Shown here piece after piece: positions 36,343 to 45,535 of a stretch of DNA of 63,754 nt (position 1 is its first letter; each line of letters opens with the position of its first letter). The notes below the pieces were generated by a model. That model was not told where the DNA came from. It searched no databases and saw nothing but the letters and a program-made list of their open reading frames with translations. Origin of the DNA: Candidatus Rifleibacteriota bacterium (GTDB taxonomy: Bacteria; Muiribacteriota; Ozemobacteria; Ozemobacterales; Ozemobacteraceae); NCBI GenBank assembly GCA_015233155.1, contig JADFYG010000037.1, forward strand, positions 1 through 63,754, written 5' to 3'. The position numbers and the translations under genes were made by a program.

Positions 36343-36504
36343 GGCAGGTTTAACCTCCGACAGCAATCATGGTTCATTACTGATTAGATTGTTCTGATCT
36401 GTCCTTAGAAGCTTCGCAACAATAGCCTGAACAGTTTTGCAAAGAACTCGCAGGACTGGGAATGCTTGCTCGACGTTAGCCGCTCAAATAATTCGTGCGG
36501 CCCC

Positions 36505-37566
36505 TTAGTTCTGCTGCCGGATGTCTTTGATGTCCTTCAGGACATTCTTTACGTTGTTTAAATCATCATCGTTCACCGGAAGGAACTCCATTATGGGCGG
36601 CAGGCCAGTAGAACTGCTGGCCGTCTGTTTCAACGTTCCGGTTTTCATAAGGGCGTTCTTGAGCTTGTCCCGAAGGGTAGGGGGGCAGTCTTCCCGGCAG
36701 GCCACGATATCGGATGGCACTTCGTCCGTCTTCCCCAGGATCAGGATCTGATCGAGGATTTTCTGGTCTTTCAGGGATTCGATGGTATCTTCGAGGCAGA
36801 CCCCGACGTCGATCTTGCGCGAAAGTACAGCCGCGAGGACTGCATCATGCTTTTGCAGAAATTCAACCTTTTTGCAGTCCTTGTGGGGGTTGATCTTGAA
36901 GCGTTTCAGGAAATAGAGGGGGTAGAGATATCCGCTGGCCGATTCGGGATCGACGAACCCTATGACTTTTCCCTTGATATCATCGATTCCAAGAATCCGG
37001 GAATCTTTCCGGGTGATGAAAAGTCCGTGGTAGGTGGCACCGGTCCTTCGTTTGGCCTGCGCGATAGGGACCAGAGGGGTCTTATCATTCCCGATGACGT
37101 AGGCGGCGGGCCCCAGCCAGGCAAAGTCGATGGTTCCATGCTCAAGAGCCTTCAGCACCCCCGCATAGTCTTTGGCCGTCACGACACGAACAGCCCTGAC
37201 TCCCAATTCTTTTCGGAGGAATGCGGTGAGGCCTTTGACTAGGACCATGATGCCCTTGGTGCTCACATAGGGGACCCGCCCGATCATGACGACCTTCTCG
37301 GAAAGCTGAAGGGGGGAAAGTGAAACAGGCGCATGGCTCGCCACGGCTGGGGTCGGCGGTGCTTCGGAGGGCTGGGCTTCCGGGGTCTGGGAAGGCGGGG
37401 CTTCATCGGAAACCATGTCTTCGAGTTCCCCTTTTTCCATAAGTTCGTTGAGCGTCGGGAAATCTCCGGCCAAGGCGGACCGGGGAGAAGGCGCTGACAT
37501 CAGGACGATCAGGATAAGCCATTTGATGAAGACAAGCGGTTCGAACCGGCCTTTTGTTAACTTCAT
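36505..37566 (-). CDS. PhnD-like phosphate/phosphonate-type ABC substrate-binding protein
   Basis: 353 residues from the ATG at 37566; a GTG four codons earlier is possible. A signal peptide (FIKWLILIVLMSAPSPRSALA) leads to a Pro/Glu-rich linker (about 50-80), then a PBP domain: YVSTKGIMVLVKGLTAFLRK, DFAWLGPAAYV, YHGLFITRKDS, GKVIGFVDPESASGYLYP. These are hallmark PhnD/PtxB features. No ABC permease or ATPase gene is near, so it may act with a sensor rather than a transporter. Confidence 0.78.
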   Translation of the reverse strand: MKLTKGRFEPLVFIKWLILIVLMSAPSPRSALAGDFPTLNELMEKGELEDMVSDEAPPSQTPEAQPSEAPPTPAVASHAPVSLSPLQLSEKVVMIGRVPYVSTKGIMVLVKGLTAFLRKELGVRAVRVVTAKDYAGVLKALEHGTIDFAWLGPAAYVIGNDKTPLVPIAQAKRRTGATYHGLFITRKDSRILGIDDIKGKVIGFVDPESASGYLYPLYFLKRFKINPHKDCKKVEFLQKHDAVLAAVLSRKIDVGVCLEDTIESLKDQKILDQILILGKTDEVPSDIVACREDCPPTLRDKLKNALMKTGTLKQTASSSTGLPPIMEFLPVNDDDLNNVKNVLKDIKDIRQQN

Positions 37567-37864
37567 TTCCGTGTCCACGCTTCGGATGCAGGATTCCTGC
37601 GGTCATTCAGTTTCTTTCTCTCAGCGGGAAGCATCCTGCTGTCAACCATGTCGGATGCGGACAAATACGCGATCCGTCGCCACAGATCACGTAGTACCGC
37701 CTTGTTATGTATTCCGATTACCATCAACCTGTCTCCAGTTCAGCAGTTTTGCGATTCTTCACCGATACTAATATGAAACCATGACCAATGCAAGGATCGG
37801 AATTTATCTATGGGATAATAGTGATAAAAGGCCGCGTCGCTTATAATTATCATTGCCTTTGAAT

Positions 37865-38530
37865 TCAATGCTCTTGGGGCTCTTCTGTTACTGGATGGGG
37901 AGGTATCATCAGCGCATAAACCAATAGAAACAATGAGTAAAAACTGACGAAGAAGCACCAGTTACTTGCGGCATTGTCAGTATACAGGTAACTCAACGCT
38001 GCCCACAGCCAGCCCCATGAAACGATGACAAGACTCTGCCAGAATGGACGCCACCATAACAGGAATGGCATTCCGATAATACATGCCCACAGTGAATACA
38101 CCCATAGTTCATACACCGGAGGGTTTTGCGGCGACCACCAGTTAAGATATCCCTGCGGCGTGATCTGCGTAAATATAGGCCAGTAGGCCCAGCGGACGGC
38201 GATCACGAAAGCCAGCCCGGCAAAAAGCAGGGGCAGGAAAAGATGCTTCCGGGGTCGAATCGGGAACTCATACACCGAGCCAAGTAATGGGCCCCATGCC
38301 TGGGCAAGAAGAGCTACAGGGATCAAGCCTACAGTCAGCACCATGTTTATCAGGCCACAAATCCTTGGATTGCCCAGCCATAACAAGCCCTCAGCCCACT
38401 GCATCATCGTAATTCCCATCAAGGCTACGGCAGCCCACTTGAATCGAGGATGATTCCGCCGATGCAGATACACTGCCACTCCATAGCTGCAACTGCCGGC
38501 AACAAGGCTGGAAGGTGCACTGAAACACAT
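37865..38530 (-). CDS. integral membrane protein, MCFSA family
   Basis: 221 residues from the ATG at 38530 (GGGGG 7 nt upstream). Begins MCFSAPSSLVAG, a conserved opening of an uncharacterised membrane family. Six to seven hydrophobic segments rich in Trp and Tyr. Function unknown. Confidence 0.7.
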   Translation of the reverse strand: MCFSAPSSLVAGSCSYGVAVYLHRRNHPRFKWAAVALMGITMMQWAEGLLWLGNPRICGLINMVLTVGLIPVALLAQAWGPLLGSVYEFPIRPRKHLFLPLLFAGLAFVIAVRWAYWPIFTQITPQGYLNWWSPQNPPVYELWVYSLWACIIGMPFLLWWRPFWQSLVIVSWGWLWAALSYLYTDNAASNWCFFVSFYSLFLLVYALMIPPHPVTEEPQEH

Positions 38531-38764
38531 TGTCAAACCCCCGTTATCCCTGCTATTGGCGGCAGGCATCTGTAAATAAAAATACTTCCTGAGAAGTCGC
38601 TTTCAGCCGGATTCAGTTGTGATCCAGGTGTCAGCGGTCATAATGAAAGATTACTTTGGCGGCGATTGCATGTCAACCCGATTTCATTCGCCTTGCGGCT
38701 GGCGCACAGATGATCAGGATGCCGAAAATGTATGCCAGATCGATAAATTGGGAATACCTGTGAG

Positions 38765-39850
38765 TCAATGTTTTTTCCAGGGAATCTGAAGCGGATGAAA
38801 TGCTGACGTATCCACGGTTTTCAGTATGGCGAGACTGTCCTCGTCGCGCTCCCGGTTCGGAGGATGAGAAGACAGGATTTTCAACAGATGCACGTCTCCC
38901 TGTTCCTTGTCTAAACGCCGGAAAAATTCCGGAAATCGGGAAGGGTCGATACCGGCATGAACCATGATCTCTATGGCCATTCTGTCGGCTTCGCGCTCAT
39001 CTGAGCGGCTGTAAGACTGGATGAACAAGTCCGCTCCCAAGTCCCGAACGGCTTTTCCGAGACCCCCTGGATTGCCCATCAGGATGGCTACACAAGTCGA
39101 AACTCCGATGGATTTAATGATCTGTTTAAGGCTGTGCCGCTTCAAGCAGTGGGCGGCCTCGTGTGCCAGGATTCCCGCCAGCTCCTCCGCGCTTTGCACG
39201 CGATCGACGAGCCCGGTGAAAACGACAATCTTCCCGCCTGGTGCGGCAAAGGCGTTCACTTCCTCGGAACGGACCAGGTGAACGGAAAACACGTATGGAT
39301 TGGCGGGAAGCCCCTTGGCGACGGCCTGCCAGACGTTCTGTACCGAATCGGACATAGATCCAATCTCGATCCGATTCTCTTTTTCCGCAATTACCTCCAT
39401 CACGGCTTCTCCGAGGAAACTTTCGGTGGAGACTGGAACCATCGGCGCCACCATTCCAGCCAGTTCGGGGAGGAGCAGATATGCGAGAAGGAGGAAGCCG
39501 GCCAGACCGACCACATACAATTTCAACCTGAACCCGGCGACTTCTCCCCGGGAACGATTGTACTCCGCCTGTCGGGCGACTGCCGGTGGGGAACATCGCG
39601 CAAGGTCTCCGAGGAATGACTCGTCTCGTATGTGCAAAGCCATCTGGTGTCCCTGGCTATCTCTGCCGACGACTACAATGACCTTGTCTTCAGTACCACC
39701 CCGGCCGATTTCGATACTCTCGTACCCCACAAACAACTGTTCTCGGTCGGCGGCGGTCACATCCAGGCCGTCTCCGGTCAGCCTTACCGATCCGTGGCGT
39801 TCATGTCCGAGGTCTTCGGGACCGAATATCGTGGCGGCGAATTCCTTCAT
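38765..39850 (-). CDS. M48-family membrane zinc metalloprotease
   Basis: 361 residues from the ATG at 39850 (GAGG 6 nt upstream). An N-terminal cytosolic domain (about 1-90) precedes a membrane helix (about 108-127). The protease domain has LAHEAAHCLKRH with HExxH at about 230-234 and SDEREADRMAIEIM with the third ligand Glu. VNAFAAPGGKIVVFTGL is the usual M48 substrate-cleft strand. Similar enzymes degrade or process misfolded envelope proteins. Confidence 0.85.
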   Translation of the reverse strand: MKEFAATIFGPEDLGHERHGSVRLTGDGLDVTAADREQLFVGYESIEIGRGGTEDKVIVVVGRDSQGHQMALHIRDESFLGDLARCSPPAVARQAEYNRSRGEVAGFRLKLYVVGLAGFLLLAYLLLPELAGMVAPMVPVSTESFLGEAVMEVIAEKENRIEIGSMSDSVQNVWQAVAKGLPANPYVFSVHLVRSEEVNAFAAPGGKIVVFTGLVDRVQSAEELAGILAHEAAHCLKRHSLKQIIKSIGVSTCVAILMGNPGGLGKAVRDLGADLFIQSYSRSDEREADRMAIEIMVHAGIDPSRFPEFFRRLDKEQGDVHLLKILSSHPPNRERDEDSLAILKTVDTSAFHPLQIPWKKH

Positions 39851-39966
39851 TCTGTTCCTCAACCGATACTATATCACGAGAGACATAAATAGTCGCCAGC
39901 CTGAAAATCCCAGGGCCCTTTAATTCTTCCCCGGAAAATGGCTTGAATTGCCCGAACTCAACAACT

Positions 39967-40044
39967 GGTAGGGCTGGACCGCCGGGCCAGCCGTGATAAT
40001 CTGCAGATATAGGACTCGGCGCGCCCGGCGGTCGCGCCCTGTCC
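39967..40044. repeat. GC-rich dispersed palindromic element, copy 2
   Basis: Left arm GGTAGGGCTGGACCGCCGGG at 39967, completed to 39992; right arm 40018-40044 ends in CGCCCTGTCC. It shares its core with the element at 12350-12413 but has a 25-nt loop. The rest of the 331-bp space (39851-40181) between divergent genes holds no gene that I can support. Confidence 0.65.
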
Positions 40045-40181
40045 AGTGAGAATTAAATGACCCTGTGGAAATCCTGGAAATCCTTGACTTGCGGGATGAA
40101 CAGCGATATCCTTGCCGTGAAAATGCTGGTTTAAGCCGATAGATTCGTTGAAATAATGGACTACAAATACGAGGAGTTTAC

Positions 40182-40547
40182 ATGCCTACCATTCACAAGC
40201 ACAGGATCCCCATTCTGACGACGTTCGACGTGCCACCCGGCATGGTGATCGAGCGTATAATTGGTCCGTGCTGGGGCATCACGGTTCGTTCGCGAAGCGT
40301 AGTTGGCACAGCCTGCGCGGGATGTCAGCAGTTCTTTGGCGGTGAGATTTCAGCGCTCACCGAGCTTGCGACGGAATCGCGGAACGTTGCGATGGATCGG
40401 CTTGAAGAGAATGCGATCGAGCAGGGTGCGAACATCGTTCTGGGAATGCGCTTCGATTCCGGCGAGCTGATGCAGAATACAAACGAGATCGTTGCATACG
40501 GCACCGCAGCCAGGATGAAAGCGTTCACGGCCGATTCCCAGCAGTGA
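40182..40547 (+). CDS. YbjQ/DUF74-family protein
   Basis: 121 residues, beginning with strand-rich TTFDVPPGMVIERIIGPCWGI and a later IEQGANIVLGMRFDSG, matching the YbjQ (heavy-metal-binding-domain) family of oligomeric beta-barrels. The protein has GTACAGCQ with two Cys. Overlaps the next start codon by 4 bp. Confidence 0.82.
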   Translation: MPTIHKHRIPILTTFDVPPGMVIERIIGPCWGITVRSRSVVGTACAGCQQFFGGEISALTELATESRNVAMDRLEENAIEQGANIVLGMRFDSGELMQNTNEIVAYGTAARMKAFTADSQQ

Positions 40548-41167
40548 CGTTCGTCCCTCCTTCGGTTGCCCAAAAGATCGACCGGCTTGCCTATCAAGTA
40601 CATCTGTTCCACCGCTACGCTCACCACCCGCTGTGCGAGGAGTATGCCGGCGAGGTGGTTCACCTGGATGATATTCCGTTGATTCGGCGGTTCGGATCAC
40701 GTACGTTGCGTCGAATACGTCTTTGCCGTGGTTGTGTGATCGCCGGCCTGGGACTTTCGGGCGGTTTCGTTCTCGGTGCGATTGCTTCCCCGACGTATCA
40801 AGCTGGGCTTGCCGCAACGGTGTTCGCGGCGCTCGTCTCCACACTGTCGCTCGTGCCCCGTGAACAACGCAAGTCCAAACTGGAATCCCGACTATTACCG
40901 GCCGCCGCTCTCAGTTTCGCGATTACGGGAGGTCTTCTCGGAAGAAGCCTAGGCAGTCTTCTCTCCGTTGTCGCGGCGGTAGCGGTTCTTGTCCTGTTCC
41001 GCTTCCTCTATAGTCGGCGAGGTCCGGACAGGCGTGCATGTACCAGTTGCGCCGAACACAATCATAAACGGGCCTGTCGTGGTTTTACCGATATCGTCGC
41101 ACGTGAGCGGGCGTTTGAGCGTTACGCATTGCGGATCATGGACGCGGCGCGCGGAGCCCGGCCGTAG
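40544..41167 (+). CDS. membrane protein coupled to YbjQ
   Basis: 207 residues beginning at a GTG that overlaps the YbjQ stop (GTGA), which indicates translational coupling. Two to three hydrophobic segments (about 65-80, 88-102, 120-150). Cys/His pairs occur on both flanks (HHPLCEEY and CRGC; CTSCAEHNHKRAC), possibly binding metal, which fits its YbjQ partner. Not a recognised family. Confidence 0.7.
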   Translation: MTFVPPSVAQKIDRLAYQVHLFHRYAHHPLCEEYAGEVVHLDDIPLIRRFGSRTLRRIRLCRGCVIAGLGLSGGFVLGAIASPTYQAGLAATVFAALVSTLSLVPREQRKSKLESRLLPAAALSFAITGGLLGRSLGSLLSVVAAVAVLVLFRFLYSRRGPDRRACTSCAEHNHKRACRGFTDIVARERAFERYALRIMDAARGARP

Positions 41168-41206
41168 ATCATATGTTCTGCAATAATACGCATAATGAGA
41201 AAATGA

Positions 41207-41863
41207 TTACCATGCTGAAAACACATGATTGGATATCAAAAAAAGCGCGATCATCCCACCAAAGATTATCGCAAATGGCAATCCCCAAAGCAATAAACGC
41301 AGAGTGTTTATGTCGCTTTCTTTTGCGGGCCAAACATCATGCATAAATGAGAAGCTGGCTCCTTCCGATTCCCGCCAGCGGAGGTTCCAGAATAATCCGG
41401 CGCTTAAATATAGCGAGCTTGAAGCGCCTATATTTGCAAACCAGGTGATTGGGTATTGCCCTTGCTTTATCAGGAGATAAAGATCATATGACCAGCTGGC
41501 GGAAAACATCCAGCACACAATTGCGAACAACATCGGAAAAACGCTCTCTCGGCCTCGAACAAAGCGATACAAAGTGCCAACCGCCCATGGTGCGGTGAAG
41601 TAGGTCAGGACCGCCATGAAACCCGCGTCAAAATAGTCCCACGTTGGATCACCGGTATAGGGAGCTACCAGTGCTAACAGCGTTGCTGAGCAGAAAAAGG
41701 TAACCACTTTCCACTGAACAAAAAGGAAATCGCGATAGTTTCGAGAGAACAGGCATGGGCGTGGCTGACGATATACAGCGTATGTTAGCGTAATCCCGCT
41801 GACTATAAGCGACAGAATAAGATAATATGGTCGCAAATCCCAGTCAGAGGTGGAGTTCATCAC
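41207..41863 (-). CDS. polytopic membrane protein
   Basis: 218 residues, about six hydrophobic segments with Trp/Tyr-rich loops. It overlaps the stop of the upstream SDR gene (TGATGA), so it is translationally coupled with it. No family recognised. Confidence 0.68.
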   Translation of the reverse strand: MMNSTSDWDLRPYYLILSLIVSGITLTYAVYRQPRPCLFSRNYRDFLFVQWKVVTFFCSATLLALVAPYTGDPTWDYFDAGFMAVLTYFTAPWAVGTLYRFVRGRESVFPMLFAIVCWMFSASWSYDLYLLIKQGQYPITWFANIGASSSLYLSAGLFWNLRWRESEGASFSFMHDVWPAKESDINTLRLLLWGLPFAIIFGGMIALFLISNHVFSAW

Positions 41864-42597
41864 TCTGGGTTAAGCACCGAAAATAGCGCCTCCCGCTTTT
41901 CCCGCAATGCTCTTGCTCCGGCCACCGCGATCTCTTGACTATGCGAACGAAGTCCTTCCATCGCCTCTCGCAGAAATTCATCCAAATGGATTCCACCATG
42001 CGATTGGTTGGGATCCTTCCGATTCTCGCGTCCCAGTTCGGTGTCTACGGCAGGCGGAATGACTTCGTAGACCTTGATCGGTGTCTTCCGCAATTGATAT
42101 CTCATCGAGAGGGTAAGCGAGTGAAATGCCGCCTTGGAAGCCGAATAAGTTCCTACCCGTGCGAAGGGTGTAAACGCCAGCCCGGAGGTAATGTTTACGA
42201 TAACCGGATTCTTTTGCTTCCGTAAATGTGGCAACAGAAGCGTGGTCAGATGAATCGGAGCGAAATAGTTTGTCTCCATTTCATCGCGAATGATTTGCAG
42301 ATCAACAGTTTGAGAAAAGTCACTCTCTCGTTGAACCCCAGCGTTGTTGATCAAGACGTTCAATTGAGGGAATTCCCCATTAACCCAAGCAGCCAATCCC
42401 TCCCGGTCTTCTGATATGTTCAGATTGCAGGCTCGCGTAATGACCTGAGGATATTTCTTCTTCAGCTCTGCCAGTCGTTCCTGTCGCCGTCCACAGACAA
42501 TGACACGGTTTCCCAACTTCATAAATTCTTCTGCAAAACCCCAACCCAATCCCGATGTTCCCCCGGTGATGAGAATGATGTTTCCGGTTAATTCCAT
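41860..42597 (-). CDS. short-chain dehydrogenase/reductase
   Basis: 245 residues from the ATG at 42597 (AGGAGG 7 nt upstream; an earlier in-frame ATG is too close to the site). GGTSGLGWGFA is the NAD(P) glycine motif, NNAG at about 83-86 and YSASK the Tyr-x3-Lys catalytic pair. The layout is like DltE-type short-chain oxidoreductases. Substrate unknown; the coupled membrane protein is the next gene. Confidence 0.85.
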   Translation of the reverse strand: MELTGNIILITGGTSGLGWGFAEEFMKLGNRVIVCGRRQERLAELKKKYPQVITRACNLNISEDREGLAAWVNGEFPQLNVLINNAGVQRESDFSQTVDLQIIRDEMETNYFAPIHLTTLLLPHLRKQKNPVIVNITSGLAFTPFARVGTYSASKAAFHSLTLSMRYQLRKTPIKVYEVIPPAVDTELGRENRKDPNQSHGGIHLDEFLREAMEGLRSHSQEIAVAGARALREKREALFSVLNPE

Positions 42598-42778
42598 AAT
42601 CATGCCTCCTAAGATTCGACGTTTGGTCATTTCCAAAGACTATACCATGTTCAAGGGACAAGTCGCGTGGCCGTCTGGGCCAACTTGGACGATCACTTGC
42701 AAAGAACGCCATTTTCGGGAAAGGGGTGAAGAGATAACGTAGAAGTTTCGCACATTGCGCTATATGGGAAATAGATAA

Positions 42779-42822
42779 TTTACAAGTATAGTCTAGTATT
42801 TTTACTAGACTATACTTGTAAA
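42779..42822. promoter_or_regulatory. 20-bp perfect inverted repeat before DUF4143 ATPase
   Basis: Left arm TTTACAAGTATAGTCTAGTA (42779-42798), loop TTTT, right arm TACTAGACTATACTTGTAAA (42803-42822). The arms are exact inverted copies. It ends 18 bp before the ATPase start codon, and TATACT inside the right arm (42811-42816) could be its -10 box. It may be an operator, attenuator hairpin or recombination site. Confidence 0.75.
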
Positions 42823-42840
42823 TAGCGATATCATACATCT

Positions 42841-43995
42841 ATGAAAGTATCATACAATCGCCCATTCGTGGCGCAGATGGAAAAACGTCTCCTTGGGAAA
42901 TCGCCGCTGATCCAGGTAATTGTCGGCCCACGTCAGGTAGGCAAAACCACTGGCATGCGTCAGTTGCTTGAGCGGTATCCAGGTAAAAAACAGTATGCCA
43001 ATGCCGATGATCTGTTGGTAACAGACCGGACATGGCTATTGGAACAATGGCAGAAATCCGCATTGCTGGGCGACGGAACATTGCTGGTCATCGATGAAAT
43101 CCAGAAGATCGCAAACTGGTCTGAGACCCTCAAATCATTGTGGGACAAAAATCCCCGCAATCTCAGGGTGGTTGTGCTTGGCTCCAGTTCGCTGCAAATA
43201 CAGACCGGGCTTACCGAGAGCCTTGCCGGACGCTTCGAATTGACAAGGGTTTATCACTGGACATACACCGAACTTAAAAAGGCCTTTGGATATGATCTTG
43301 AACGCTTTCTCATGTATGGCGGTTATCCCGGCTCAGTCGCTTATGAGGATGACTATGACCGTTGGTATGCCTATCTGAAGGACTCGATCGTGGAAGCAGT
43401 CATCGGAAAGGATATCCTTCTGAATCGCAAGGTGGGCAATCCTGCCCTGTTCAGACAGGCGTTTGAAATACTGTGCCATTATCCGGCCCGGGAAATAAGC
43501 TACACCAAGCTGCTGGGTCAGTTGCAGGACAAGGGAAATACGGACCTCATCAAGTATTATATAGAACTGTATGCCGGAGCGTTCCTGATTCATCCATTGG
43601 AAAAATACTCCGCAAAGGGATGGCTGACACGCTCCTCCAGCCCCAAAATTCTGATTTCATGTCCGGCCCTTTACACAATGACTGAAGGACCTCGGGTGCT
43701 CGATAATCCTGAAAGACGGGGACGGGTATTTGAACTTGCCGTAGGCGCGCAGTTGCTGCAGCTTCCCGGAGAATTGTTTTATTGGCGTGAGAAAAGCGCG
43801 GAAGTTGATTTTGTGTATCGTCACCAGGGGCGGGTCTACGCTATCGAAGTAAAATCAGGCCGGCGAAAATCTGCAAAGGGTCTTGAGGCATTCAGGAAAC
43901 AGGTGCCCGATGCCGTCACAATTATCCTGACGACTGACAATTTTCCGATATTTTCAGAAGACCCAAATAAATTTCTCACCACACTCGGTCAATGA
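42841..43995 (+). CDS. AAA+ ATPase with DUF4143 nuclease-like C-terminus
   Basis: 384 residues. VGPRQVGKTTGMRQLL (Walker A), TLLVIDEIQKIANW (Walker B), VVLGSSSLQIQTG (sensor) and a C-terminal EVDFVYRHQGRVYAIEVKSG nuclease-like core mirror the ATPase at 22152-23282, although the two are not close in sequence. It is the first strong gene right of the inverted repeat. Function unknown beyond family membership. Confidence 0.86.
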   Translation: MKVSYNRPFVAQMEKRLLGKSPLIQVIVGPRQVGKTTGMRQLLERYPGKKQYANADDLLVTDRTWLLEQWQKSALLGDGTLLVIDEIQKIANWSETLKSLWDKNPRNLRVVVLGSSSLQIQTGLTESLAGRFELTRVYHWTYTELKKAFGYDLERFLMYGGYPGSVAYEDDYDRWYAYLKDSIVEAVIGKDILLNRKVGNPALFRQAFEILCHYPAREISYTKLLGQLQDKGNTDLIKYYIELYAGAFLIHPLEKYSAKGWLTRSSSPKILISCPALYTMTEGPRVLDNPERRGRVFELAVGAQLLQLPGELFYWREKSAEVDFVYRHQGRVYAIEVKSGRRKSAKGLEAFRKQVPDAVTIILTTDNFPIFSEDPNKFLTTLGQ

Positions 43996-44045
43996 TTGTA
44001 GCTTTCCTCCTGATTCAAGGCTTCCATTAGCGTTTAGCCTGTTCT

Positions 44046-44225
44046 TTTTCTCGGTGCGCAGGCCGTACTGGGCTGTGCGTTGCCGGTTTGGTCACCCGCT
44101 CCGCCCTGGCCTCATTTGCCCGGCAATGGCCGATCTTCTTGGCCGTGACGCTTTCGACCCTGTTCGTCAGCAGCGCGCTTGGCTGGCTGCTGAATCGTCG
44201 ACGGTTGCTGCCGGGGACGACAGCC
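44046..44225 (+). pseudogene. AbrB-type membrane protein fragment
   Basis: Translation gives AQAVLGCA, then after a frameshift VTRSALASFARQWPIFLAVT and LSTLFVSSALGWLLNRR-x-LLPGTTA, which matches the repeated domain of AbrB (PF05145) membrane proteins: a GAQA-LG loop followed by a helix leading into the GTTA-x-W motif. The match ends at about 44225, so only one part of the domain remains. It runs antisense to the 3' end of the PHP gene. Confidence 0.65.
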
Positions 44226-45507
44226 ACCCGGGTGCCCGCAGGAAAATGGGATTGGAGAAAATCCACGGATGCGGATATACATCGTGGTTGTAATTGTCCC
44301 GGAAGGTAGGTCGGGCATCCGGATCTGCCGCGCCGGAATCAGCGCGTCCGAGAAGAAGTGAGACTTCGACGCGATAGACACCTGGGCCATGCGTGAGACA
44401 GGAAAAAGTGTAACCCGTGCCAGCCTGGAAGGTTTCCCCGTTTCGAACCACACGAAAATGCGCGAAAGATCCGCATTCGGCAACTAATTCGAGATCCCCT
44501 GCCCATGTCGTATCGTCGCCCATTCGTAATGGATACTGTGGCTGAGCACCCATTGAGGATTCACCAGCATTTCTCGCGACGATTTCGTTCCCTGATTTTC
44601 CATGTTTCCGATCACCCCCTGCGCTCAGAGCGGTAGATGAAGCTTTGCGCGAATCATATTGCGTCGTCCCGTGTTTGGGTATTTCAGCCCGAAAATCAAA
44701 TCCATTGGCCTCCATCAGATTGTCGTGTGCGATAAAGGAAGAGCCCGATTTCAGCGCTGCCAAAACCCTGCGGGCGGCTTCTGCATCGTTTCCGGGCGGG
44801 AGAAGCTCATCGAGCTGGATATGCGTATTGATCGAGTTGAGCATCAGCCAGTAGGGAAAGACCTCAAGTGTGTTTCCCTGATACGTGAAACTGTGACCGT
44901 GTGCATCACTTCCGCCGATGGCGACGACTTTCCTTGTCCGGCTCGATTCGTCCCAGAAGCGGAGGGTTTCCATCTCGGGGCCGGGAAATGACTTAACCGG
45001 CTCTCGAATTCGCTCTATGGCGCTTTCTATGTCGCGTGCTTCCGCTTTCCAGCGCGACATGAAGTTCCAGATTTCAATGCCGTCAAAGCCCGATGCATCC
45101 AGATCTGTCCATGGGCAGGCGCAGAATTCCGGCATCAACGGACAGTTCCGATCATGCGGATGAGCGATGAAGGAAGCTCCTCCGGCGACCCGAACTGCAT
45201 CAATAGCTCGCTGCGGACAGTCTTCGTCTGAGACCAGTGCCGAAGCGGGAACCCCGTATACCAGCAGATGATTGTGGCGGTGGTGCAACTCGACTCCGGG
45301 CAAAACGAGAACTCCCGCATGCCTTCCCGCCCAGGTCGCCGCCTTCATCGTCTCGTGATCCGTGATTCCGAGAACATCGAGTTTGCGACGACTGGGATCG
45401 TTGAGAATGTCTCCAACGCTGAGAGAACCGTCAGAAAAGCTTGTGTGGACGTGCAGATTGGCTTTGAGTTCATGTCGAGGCATACAGAAAATTCCCGGTT
45501 CCACCAT
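44167..45507 (-). CDS. PHP-domain phosphoesterase (CehA/McbA-like)
   Basis: 446 residues; the exact start is uncertain among a TTG (45528), ATG (45507) and ATG (45483). The PHP metal motifs are present: HVHTSFSDGS, GITDHET, LPGVELHHRHN, IAHPHDRN and IGGSDAHGH. Members of this branch are Mn/Zn-dependent phosphoesterases of the CehA/McbA group. The last ~20 residues after NPIFLR (APGWLSS onwards) are read from the antisense of an AbrB fragment, so the original C-terminus was probably near residue 420 and the present stop was acquired by a join at about 44225. Confidence 0.8.
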   Translation of the reverse strand: MVEPGIFCMPRHELKANLHVHTSFSDGSLSVGDILNDPSRRKLDVLGITDHETMKAATWAGRHAGVLVLPGVELHHRHNHLLVYGVPASALVSDEDCPQRAIDAVRVAGGASFIAHPHDRNCPLMPEFCACPWTDLDASGFDGIEIWNFMSRWKAEARDIESAIERIREPVKSFPGPEMETLRFWDESSRTRKVVAIGGSDAHGHSFTYQGNTLEVFPYWLMLNSINTHIQLDELLPPGNDAEAARRVLAALKSGSSFIAHDNLMEANGFDFRAEIPKHGTTQYDSRKASSTALSAGGDRKHGKSGNEIVARNAGESSMGAQPQYPLRMGDDTTWAGDLELVAECGSFAHFRVVRNGETFQAGTGYTFSCLTHGPGVYRVEVSLLLGRADSGAADPDARPTFRDNYNHDVYPHPWIFSNPIFLRAPGWLSSPAATVDDSAASQARC

Positions 45508-45535
45508 TTTTTCCAACTCAGGCTTCAACCAGACT

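Noticed and set aside
39300..39923. 207-codon plus-strand frame opposite the M48 protease
   Set aside because: The protease on the minus strand has HExxH and all expected motifs; the plus frame is its shadow.
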